Below, in pieces: positions 26,601 through 34,700 of a stretch of 64,000 bases of DNA (positions within the stretch are counted from its first letter, which is position 1; every line of letters starts with the position of its first letter). Origin of the DNA: Streptomyces sp. 2131.1 (lineage in GTDB: Bacteria > Actinomycetota > Actinomycetes > Streptomycetales > Streptomycetaceae); assembly GCF_900105515.1 (NCBI RefSeq), contig NZ_FNSY01000001.1:4390001-4454000 (forward strand), read 5' to 3'. Below the pieces are notes generated by a model, which saw only the letters and a program-made list of their open reading frames with translations, was not told the DNA's origin and did not search any database. The position numbers were made by a program, and so were the translations under genes.

Positions 26601-28646
26601 TGGCTCGGGGACGCGTTCGCCTCCGGCGGTTCGGCGGGCTACGACCACAAGGGCATGGGCATCACCGCCCGCGGCGCCTGGGAGTCCGTCAAGCGGCACT
26701 TCCGCGAGCTGGGCCACGACACCCAGACCGAGGACTTCACGGTCGTCGGCGTCGGCGACATGTCCGGTGACGTCTTCGGCAACGGCATGCTGCTCTCCGA
26801 GCACATCCGGCTCGTGGCCGCGTTCGACCACCGGCACATCTTCATCGACCCGAACCCGGACGCGGCCACCTCGTACGCCGAGCGGCGCCGCCTGTACGAC
26901 CTGCCGCGCAGCTCCTGGGCCGACTACGACAAGGAGCTGATCTCCGCGGGCGGCGGCGTCCACCCGCGCAGCGCCAAGTCGATCCCGGTCAACTCCCACA
27001 TGCGCGAGGCACTGGGCATCGAGGCCGGCGTCGGCAAGATGACGCCCGCCGAGCTGATGCAGGCCATCCTCAAGGCCCCCGTCGACCTCGTGTGGAACGG
27101 CGGCATCGGCACGTACATCAAGTCCACCGCCGAGTCAAACGCGGACGTCGGCGACAAGGCGAACGACGCGATCCGGGTCAACGGCGCGGACCTGCGCGCC
27201 AAGGTCGTCGGCGAGGGCGGCAACCTCGGTGCCACCCAGCTCGGCCGGATCGAGTTCGCCCGGGACGGCGGCCGGATCAACACCGACGCGATCGACAACA
27301 GCGCCGGTGTGGACACCTCCGACCACGAGGTGAACATCAAGATCCTGCTCAACGGGCTCGTGCGGGACGGCGACATGACCGTCAAGCAGCGCAACAAGCT
27401 GCTCGCCGAGATGACCGACGAGATCGGCCACCTGGTGCTGCGCAACAACTACGCGCAGAACACGGCCCTCGCCAACTCGGTCGCCCAGGCGCCCTCCCTG
27501 CTCCACGCCCAGCAGCGCTTCATGCGCCGGCTCGGCCGCGACGGGTACCTCGACCGGGCGCTGGAGTTCCTGCCCACCGACCGGCAGGTCCGCGAGCTGC
27601 TGAGCGCCGGCAAGGGGCTCACCCAGCCCGAGCTGGCCGTGCTGCTCGCCTACACGAAGATCACGGCGGCGCAGGAGCTGATCGGGACCAGCCTGCCGGA
27701 CGATCCGCACCTGCAGAAGCTGCTGCACGCCTACTTCCCGGAGCAGCTGCGCACGCGCTACTCCGAAGCGGTCGACGGGCACGCCCTGCGGCGCGAGATC
27801 ATCACCACGGTGCTGGTCAACGACACGGTCAACAGCGGTGGTTCGACCTTCCTGCACCGGCTCCGGGAGGAGACCGGCGCCTCCATCGAGGAGATCGTGC
27901 GCGCGCAGTTCGCGGCCCGCGAGATCTTCGGGCTCGGCGAGGTCTGGGACGCGGTGGAGGCCCTCGACAACGAGGTCGCCGCCGATGTCCAGACCCGGAT
28001 CCGGCTGCACTCGCGCCGGCTCGTCGAGCGGGGTTCGCGCTGGCTGCTGGGGAACCGGCCGCAGCCGCTGGCGATCTCCGAGACGGTCGACTTCTTCCGC
28101 GAGGGCGTCGAGCAGGTCTGGGACGCGCTGCCCAAGATGCTGAAGGGCGCCGACCAGGAGTGGTACCAGGGCATCCTGGACGAGCTGACCGAGGCGGGTG
28201 TCCCGGACGAGCTGGCGCAGCGCGTCGCCGGCTTCTCCTCCGTCTTCCCCGCGCTCGACGTCGTGGCGATCGCGGACCGTACGGGCAAGGAGCCGCTGGC
28301 CGTCGCCGAGGTGTACTACGACCTCGCGGACCGGCTGGGGATCACGCAGCTCATGGACCGGATCATCGAGCTGCCTCGGGCCGACCGGTGGCAGTCCATG
28401 GCCCGGGCGTCCATCCGCGAGGACCTGTACGCGGCGCATGCGGCGCTGACGGGCGACGTGCTGAGTGCGGGCAACGGGTCTTCGTCCCCGCAGGAGCGGT
28501 TCGAGGCGTGGGAGGAGAAGAACGCGGCGATTCTGGCTCGGTCGCGGTCGACGCTGGAGGAGATCCGGGGGTCGGACGCGTTTGATCTGGCGAATCTGTC
28601 TGTGGCGATGCGGACTATGCGGACGTTGTTGCGTACGCACGTCTAG
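23637..28646 (+). CDS. NAD-specific glutamate dehydrogenase, large (180-kDa) class
   Basis: Protein of 1,669 aa, close to the 180-kDa GDH class first described in Streptomyces. It converts glutamate plus NAD to 2-oxoglutarate, ammonia and NADH in the cytoplasm, mainly for amino acid catabolism. The N-terminal half carries ACT-like regulatory regions. The catalytic core begins near [20 protein letters not shown] and [16 protein letters not shown] (about residues 865-915), where the Lys-Gly-Gly holds substrate. The dinucleotide-binding region follows with [19 protein letters not shown] (about 1190). The ATG at 23637 has a GAGGAC/AGGAG ribosome site. The gene stands alone. Confidence 0.96.
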   Translation: [1669 protein letters not shown]

Positions 28647-28700
28647 GCTGCGCCGCGGGTGGGGTGGGCGGCCGCGGGTGCGTTTCCGTGGCCGCCCTTG

Positions 28701-28725
28701 TCCTCAATCGCCGGACGGGCTTGAA
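28701..28725. repeat. Dispersed intergenic repeat, copy C
   Basis: TCCTCAATCGCCGGACGGGC followed by TTGAA. It shares its core with the copies at 21067 and 21162, and TCCTCAAACGCCGGGCGG follows at 28741 at the head of the tandem array. Confidence 0.65.
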
Positions 28726-28753
28726 CTTGCCGTTCGGGCGTCCTCAAACGCCG

Positions 28754-28941
28754 GGCGGCGCGGAAGACGCCCTCGAACGCCGGGCGGGCTGGGGTGGCCG
28801 GGCGGCGCGGAAGACGCCCTCGAACGCCGGGCGGGCTGGGGTGGCCGGGCGGCGCGGAAGACGCCCTCGAACGCCGGGCGGGCTGGGGTGGCCGGGCGGC
28901 GCGGAAGACGCCCTCGAACGCCGGGCGGGCTGGGGTGGCCG
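28754..28941. repeat. Four perfect copies of a 47-bp tandem repeat
   Basis: Units start at 28754, 28801, 28848 and 28895 and are identical over all 47 bp. Each begins GGCGGCGCGGAAGACGCCCT and contains CGAACGCCGGGCGGGCTGGG. Two degenerate copies follow (about 28942-29030). GGGCG and CGCCC in each unit can form a 5-bp stem around a 10-nt loop. 47 is not a multiple of three, so the array is not coding. Confidence 0.95.
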
Positions 28942-29058
28942 GGCAAGTCTGAAGATGCCCCGGGCGCCTGGGGGGTTGGGGTGGCTGGGCGGCGGAAAGA
29001 CGCCCTCGCGCGTCGGGTGGGCTTGGCGAGTTCGGCCGGCGGTTGAGGGCGAGTTCGC

Positions 29059-29829
29059 TTAGCGCTTCTTCGTGAAGTGTTCGTACTCTGCCATGACCTC
29101 TTTTGCCGGGCCGTCCATGCGGAGCCTTCCCGCTTCGAGCCAGAGGGCCCGGTCGCAGGTTTCGGTGATGGACTTGTTGTTGTGGCTGACCAGGAAGACC
29201 GTGCCGGCCTGTTGGCGGAGTTCGAGGATGCGGGCCTTGCTGCGTTGCTGGAAGCGGGCGTCGCCCGTGGAGAGGGCCTCGTCGATGAGCAGGACGTCGT
29301 GGTTCTTCGCGGCGGCGATGGAGAAGCGGAGGCGGGCCCCCATGCCGGAGGAGTACGTGCGCATGGGCAGGGTGATGAAGTCGCCCTTCTCGTTGATGCC
29401 GGAGAAGTCGACGATCTCGTCGTAGCGTTCGCGGATCTCGGCGCGGCTCATGCCCATCGCGAGGCCGCCGAGCACGACGTTGCGCTCGCCGGTCAGGTCG
29501 CTCATCAGTGCGGCGTTGACACCGAGCAGTGAGGGCTGGCCGTGGGTGTGGACGCGTCCCCGGGAGGCGGGGAGCAGTCCGGCGATGGCCTTCAGCAGGG
29601 TCGACTTCCCCGAGCCGTTGGAGCCGATCAGCCCGATCGCCTCCCCCTTGTACGCGGCGAAGCTGACGCCCCTGACGGCGTGCACCTCGCGCACGCCCGG
29701 GATCTGCCGGCGCGAGGCGATCCGGCTCAGCGCCGAGGTCGCGCTGCCGCGCCCGGTGCGGGCGCCGTTGACCTTGTACGTGATGTGGACGTCGTCGACG
29801 ACGACCGTGGGTATCCGGGACTCAGCCAC
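29059..29829 (-). CDS. ABC transporter ATP-binding protein, TagH/polysaccharide export type
   Basis: Protein of 256 aa. Walker A GSNGSGKST is at residues 69-77, the signature YSSGMGARL at about 159-167, Walker B VLLIDEAL at about 179-186 and the H-loop in LVSHNNKS. The SSGM signature and the ERYDEIVDFSGI region are typical of ATPases that export teichoic acid or O-antigen-like polymers on lipid carriers. There is no C-terminal carbohydrate-binding extension. The GTG start overlaps the stop of the permease by 8 nt with GAGGAG upstream. Together with the permease it forms a TagGH-like exporter. Confidence 0.93.
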   Translation of the reverse strand: MAESRIPTVVVDDVHITYKVNGARTGRGSATSALSRIASRRQIPGVREVHAVRGVSFAAYKGEAIGLIGSNGSGKSTLLKAIAGLLPASRGRVHTHGQPSLLGVNAALMSDLTGERNVVLGGLAMGMSRAEIRERYDEIVDFSGINEKGDFITLPMRTYSSGMGARLRFSIAAAKNHDVLLIDEALSTGDARFQQRSKARILELRQQAGTVFLVSHNNKSITETCDRALWLEAGRLRMDGPAKEVMAEYEHFTKKR

Positions 29830-30757
29830 GTCCGTAACTCTCCTCGGCCTTCCAGAAGTAGATGAAGCCGCCGGCGCCGCACACCAGCGCCCAGCCCGCG
29901 GCGACCGCCCAGACGTGCGGGGGCAGCTGGTCGCCGCCGAAGCTGTCGATGAGGGCGAAGCGCATCAGGTCGATGAAGACGGCCGCCGGGTTGGCCTCCA
30001 GGGCGAGCTTCACCCAGTGCGGGACCCGGTCGCCGGCCAGCATCTTGTCCATGCTCCACATCACGCCCGACGCGTACATCCAGGTGCGCAGCACGAACGG
30101 GGTGAGCTGGGCGATGTCCGGAGTGCGCGCGGCGAGGCGCGCCATGACCATCGAGACACCGGTGTTGAAGACGGCCTGCAGGGCCAGCGCGGGCACCGCG
30201 AGCAGCCAGGACGGCCGCGGGTACTGGCCGAAGGCCAGCAGGATCAGGACCAGCGCGCCCAGGGAGAAGAGCAGCTGCTGGAGCTGTTGCAGGGCGAGCG
30301 AGATCGGCAGTGAGGCGCGCGGGAAGTGCAGCGCCCGTACGAGGCCGATGTTGCCGCTGATGGCACGGGTGCCGGCGGTGATCGACGAGCTGGTGAAGGT
30401 CCAGATGAAGACGCCGGTGACCAGGAACGGCACGAAGTCCGGCACCCCGTGCTTCGTCTTCATCAGGATGCCGAAGATGAAGTAGTAGACCGTCGCGTTG
30501 AGCAACGGGGTCATGATCTGCCAGATCTGGCCGAGCTTCGCCTGGCTGTACTGGGCGGTGAGCTTGGCGGTGGCGAACGCCGTGATGAAGTGCCGCCGCC
30601 CCCACAGCTGCCGTACGTACGCGGCCAGGGTGGGGCGCGCCCCGCTCACGGTCAGGCCGTGGCGTGCGGCGAGCGCGGCGAGCTCACCGGAGGCGTACAC
30701 GGGCGGGGAGAGGTGCGGTGGGGTCTTGGCCGGGGCCGGGGCTGTTGTCTGGCTCAC
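29822..30757 (-). CDS. ABC transporter permease, TagG/ABC-2 type
   Basis: Protein of about 311 aa. A soluble N-terminus of ~60 residues is followed by six membrane segments in the ABC-2 polysaccharide-export pattern: the amphipathic YSQAKLGQIWQIMTPLLNATVYYFIFG entry and the NPAAVFIDLMRFALI region near the C-terminus are characteristic. It forms the membrane channel for the ATPase encoded next. The start is GTG at 30757 or 30760, with no strong ribosome site. The gene is divergent from a TetR gene, with a candidate operator between them. Confidence 0.9.
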   Translation of the reverse strand: MSQTTAPAPAKTPPHLSPPVYASGELAALAARHGLTVSGARPTLAAYVRQLWGRRHFITAFATAKLTAQYSQAKLGQIWQIMTPLLNATVYYFIFGILMKTKHGVPDFVPFLVTGVFIWTFTSSSITAGTRAISGNIGLVRALHFPRASLPISLALQQLQQLLFSLGALVLILLAFGQYPRPSWLLAVPALALQAVFNTGVSMVMARLAARTPDIAQLTPFVLRTWMYASGVMWSMDKMLAGDRVPHWVKLALEANPAAVFIDLMRFALIDSFGGDQLPPHVWAVAAGWALVCGAGGFIYFWKAEESYGRG

Positions 30758-30836
30758 CACGATCGCTTTCGACGGGAGGCGGGCAGGCGGGGGCACGGCA
30801 TACGGGCGGAACGGACGCGCCCGGCGACGGAACGGG

Positions 30837-30897
30837 ACCGTATCGTCGCAACGCCGAGGGTAGGACGTACCGACGTCGGAACGCAACCGTTTCGTCG
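30837..30897. promoter_or_regulatory. Divergent operator region between exporter and tetR
   Basis: GTACCGACGTCGGAAC at 30867-30882 is a 16-bp inverted repeat with 7 of 8 pairs (core CCGACGTCGG is perfect). It is flanked by direct repeats ACCGTATCGTCG (30837-30848) and ACCGTTTCGTCG (30886-30897). The position just upstream of the tetR -10 and between divergent genes fits a TetR-family operator. Confidence 0.5.
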
Positions 30898-30905
30898 TCG
30901 CGGAC

Positions 30906-30911
30906 TATGAT
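30906..30911 (+). promoter_or_regulatory. -10 element of the tetR gene (leaderless)
   Basis: TATGAT differs from TATAAT at one base and is followed by GCGGACC and the ATG at 30919. Transcription would start at or next to the A of that ATG, so the regulator is probably translated from a leaderless mRNA. There is no Shine-Dalgarno. Confidence 0.5.
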
Positions 30912-30918
30912 GCGGACC

Positions 30919-31539
30919 ATGACCACCGACCCCGGAAGCCGCCGCCGAGCCCCGGCGGGAGCCGCCGTCCTGCGCGAGGACGTGACCGACGCCATCCGCA
31001 GCGCCGTGTTCGCGGAGCTGGCTGCGGCCGGGTTCGCCCGGATGTCCATCGAGGGCATCGCCCGCCGGGCCGGCGTCGGCAAGACCGCCGTCTACCGGCG
31101 CTGGAAGTCCAAGCTGCACTTGGTCCTGGACCTGGTCTCGGCCGTCGCCGCGCAGGGCATGCCCGCCCCCGCCACCGGCTCGCTGCACGGGGACGTGCGC
31201 GCGGTGCTCGAACTGGCCGCGTACGCCCTGCGCCACCCGCTGGCCTCCCAGGTCATCCCGGACCTGCTGGTCGAGTCGGCCCGCAACCCGGAGATCTCCG
31301 ACGCCATCAAGGCCGCCCTGCTCGACCCGCAGCAGGGCGTCGCCGCCGTGGTCGTCCGGGAGGCCGTCGCGCGCGGCGAACTGCCGGCCGGCAGCGACCC
31401 CGACCGCGCCCTCGACCTCATCGTCGGACCCCTCTACTGGCGGCTCGCGGTGGTCCGGGGGGAGCTGCCCCCGGGGTACCTGGACGACCTCGCGGCCTCG
31501 GCCGTGGCGGCGCTCACGCAGGGCGCGGCGCACGCCTGA
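30919..31539 (+). CDS. TetR/AcrR family transcriptional regulator
   Basis: Protein of 206 aa. The N-terminal helix-turn-helix (about residues 25-70) shows MSIEGIARRAGVGKTAVYRRW, a textbook TetR DNA-recognition segment. The C-terminal region resembles the TetR_C_16-type ligand domain with LDLIVGPLYWRLAV. It is divergent from the TagGH-like exporter and probably controls it. The ligand is unknown. ATGs at 30907 and 30910 are in frame, but they fall inside the apparent -10 hexamer, so 30919 is preferred. Confidence 0.9.
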   Translation: MTTDPGSRRRAPAGAAVLREDVTDAIRSAVFAELAAAGFARMSIEGIARRAGVGKTAVYRRWKSKLHLVLDLVSAVAAQGMPAPATGSLHGDVRAVLELAAYALRHPLASQVIPDLLVESARNPEISDAIKAALLDPQQGVAAVVVREAVARGELPAGSDPDRALDLIVGPLYWRLAVVRGELPPGYLDDLAASAVAALTQGAAHA

Positions 31540-31747
31540 CAGGGTTTCGTACGGGTGTGCAAATGTGTTGTTAGGGGACAGTCCTCAATCGGTTAATGTG
31601 GGCGGACGGGCAGCCCACCAGGCCTCCGGCGCGGGCGCGCGGCGCGAACACGGTGCAGGCGTGGTCACTCGTTCGGGACCTCACCGGTGACCCGCGACCG
31701 CCCTCGCGGTTGAGCCCTACGGATAGCCAGTCCCTTGATGAACGGAC

Positions 31748-34700
31748 GTGCTCAACATGCCGCCACGGCTCAGTGTCGTTGTCCCCGTCTACAACGTCGA
31801 AGACTTCCTGACGGAGTGTCTGAAGTCCCTCGCGGAGCAGACCCTGACCGACCTCCAGGTGGTGATGGTCGACGACGGGTCCACCGACGGAAGCGCCGCA
31901 CTGGCCGCCGGGTTCGCGGCGGGCGACGACCGTTTCGAGCTGGTCCGGCAGGAGAACGGCGGCCTCGGCCACGCCCGTAACACCGGTGTCCGCAACTGCG
32001 ATCCGGGGAGCCGCTACCTGGCCTTCTGCGACAGTGACGACGTCATCCCGCCGAACGCCTACGAGCTGCTCGTCGAGTCGCTGGAGGAGACCGGCTCGGA
32101 CCTGGCGTCCGGCAACGTGCTGCGGCTGCGCGCCGGCGGCAAGCTCGTGCAGTCGCCGATGTTCCGCAAGCCCATGGCCACCACGCGCAAGCGCACCCAC
32201 GTCTCCCGCGACCCCGACCTCCTCGGCGACCGCATCGCCTGCAACAAGGTCTTCCGCCGCTCCTTCTGGGACGAGCACGGGTTCGCCTTCCCGGTCGGCG
32301 CGCTGTACGAGGACATCCCCGTCGTGCTGCCCGCCCACTTCCTGGCCGGCTCCGTCGACGTCGTCAAGGACCCCGTCTACTACTGGCGCGACCGACCCGG
32401 CTCCATCACCACCAGCCGGGCCGTCGTCCGCGGCGTCCACGACCGCGTCGCGCACGTCCGGGGCGTCTCCGAGTTCCTGGCCGAGAAGCGCACCGCCGCG
32501 GACAAGAACCACTACGAGGCCCACGCGCTCGCCAACGACCTCTGGTACTTCATGGAGGTACTCCCGGACGGCGACCAGGAGTACCGGGACGCGTTCCTCA
32601 CGTATGCCAACGGCTTCCTCGACCAGGTCGACCCCGCCGTGCTCGACGGGCTGCCGCTGCGCCTGCGCGTGATGTGGTACCTGGTACGCGAACACCGCAT
32701 GGACGAGCTGCTCGCGCTGCTCCTCCAGGACAAGCGCGAGCCCGGCGCCTTCGAGGTCAGCGGCGTGCGCCGCCGCCGGGCCCGCTACCCCGTCCTCACC
32801 CGGCCCGTGCCCGCCCCGGTGCTGCGCGTCGCCGACCGCGACCTGCCGCTCGCCGCCCGGCTGCGCGACGCCGAGTGGCGCGACGGCAGGCTCTTCCTCA
32901 AGGGTTACGCGTACGTCCGCAACCTGCCGGTCACCTCCGGGGCCGGCGAGTTCCGCGTCGGCTGGCTCCGGGCCGGCCGGCGCAACGTCGTGCCGCTGCG
33001 CCTGCGCCGCGTCGACGAGCCCGAGGCCACCGCCCGCTCCCGCCAGAGCCTGCACGACTACCACCGCTCCGGCTTCGAGACCTCCGTGGACGCCTCCAGG
33101 CTCCGCATCCGGGCCGACGGCGGGCCCAAGCAGCTCACCTGGAAGTTCGAGCTCGGCGTCGCCCGGAGCGGCCTGCTGCGCCGCGCCTTCCCCTCGGTCC
33201 GCGAAGCCTCCGTCGCACCGCCCGTCCACCGCCCCGACGGCGACCACCGCATCGTCCCCGCCTTCGACGGCGACAAGCTGGTGCTGCACGCCGAGCGCGT
33301 CGACGCCCGCTTCGAAACCCACGGCCCCGGCGAGGAGCCCGGCACCGTCAAGATCTCGGGCGTGGTCCGCGCCCGCCTCGTCAAGGGCGAGCCGACGCTC
33401 CGTCTGACGCACGTCGCCACCAGGGCCACCTACGAGGTCCCCGCCACCGTGGGCACCGGCGCCGGTGCCGGCTGGAGCCGTTTCACCGCCGAACTGCCGC
33501 TCGCCGCCATCGAGGAGACGCGCCCCACCGGCGAGGAGCCCCCGAAGACCGTGGCGTACAGCGTGCACCTCGTCGGCAAGGGCCTGAAGGCGTCGCTCGA
33601 CGCGCCCGGCGCCGTGGACCCCGGCCGCTACCCGCTCGCCGACGGAACGGACGGGGCCCGCCGCGAACTGGCGCTCGTCGCCGGCACGCGCGGCAACCTG
33701 GTGATCAGCGACCGGCCCGTGCAGCCCGCCGTCGAGCGGGCCGGCTGGACCGACGACGGCCGGCTCGTCCTGGAGGGCACCTTCCCCGAGGACCCGGAGC
33801 ACCCGGTCGAGCTGGTCGCGCAGAACAGCGGACACCGCGAGGAGCAGCTCTTCCCGGTCGAGTTCACCGGACCCGTATACGCCCGCCGCTTCCGCGCCGA
33901 GCTGCGGCCGGACGCCGTCGAGGGCCCGGGCGGCGCGGTGCCGCTGGGCGAGGGCAACTGGTACTTCTTCCTCCGCGACAGGGGCGCCGCCGACGAGAGC
34001 GGCGACCGCGCGCTGCGCGTCCCCGCCTCCGCGTTCCACACGCTGCCCGCCACCCGCGAGCTCACCGGCCGCGACTACACCCTGGAGCGCCGCTTCGGCG
34101 ACCAGCTCCTCGTCGTCTCCGGCCCCGTGCTCACCGCCGCCGAGCGCGGCCCGCGCGCCAAGCGCCTGCTGAGCGAGAGGTACGCCGCCCAGCGCTCCGC
34201 ACCGCTGCGCGCCGCGGCCCTGTACAGCACCTTCGACGGCCGCCAGTACTCCGACTCGCCGCGCGCGGTCCACGAGGAGCTGGTGCGCCGGGGCACCGAG
34301 GTGGAGCACCTGTGGGTCGTCCGCGACCAGCAGGCGGTCATCCCCGAGGGCGCCACCGCCGTCGAGCACGGCTCGGCCGCCTGGTACGAGGCGCTGGCCC
34401 GCAGCCGCTACATCGTCACCAACACGCAGCTGCCCGAGTGGTTCGCGCGCCGCGAGGACCAGACGGTCGTCCAGACCTGGCACGGAACCCCCCTCAAGCG
34501 CATCGGCCTGGAACTCGCGGGCACGGCCCAGGCGAACGCCGCGTACATCGCGACCCTCGCCGAGCGCGCCCGGCAGTGGAGCTTCCTGGTCTCGCCGAAC
34601 ACGTACTCCACGCCCGTCCTGCGCCGCTCGTTCGGCTTCGAGGGCGAGGTGCTGGAGTGCGGTTACCCGCGCAACGACCTCTTCCACGCCCCCGACCGCG

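Larger units (their letters stand above)
28647..29058. other. Convergent intergenic region filled by repeats
   Basis: About 410 bp between the GDH gene and the convergent ABC ATPase gene. It consists mostly of the tandem array and related copies listed below. Reading frames through it exist only because the array lacks stops; the 47-bp period changes frame at each copy. Confidence 0.75.

Noticed and set aside
23604..26999. An 1,131-codon frame antisense to the glutamate dehydrogenase gene
   Set aside because: High GC genes leave long antisense frames open. The sense strand encodes a full, well-matched enzyme and the antisense product matches nothing.
28754..28941. A CRISPR array
   Set aside because: The 47-bp units are contiguous and identical with no unique spacers, and no cas genes are present.
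28664..29062. Open frames across the repeat region, encoding Gly/Arg/Ala-rich repeats
   Set aside because: They arise from a 47-bp array that shifts frame in every copy. The same DNA is open in several frames and shows no codon bias or ribosome site.
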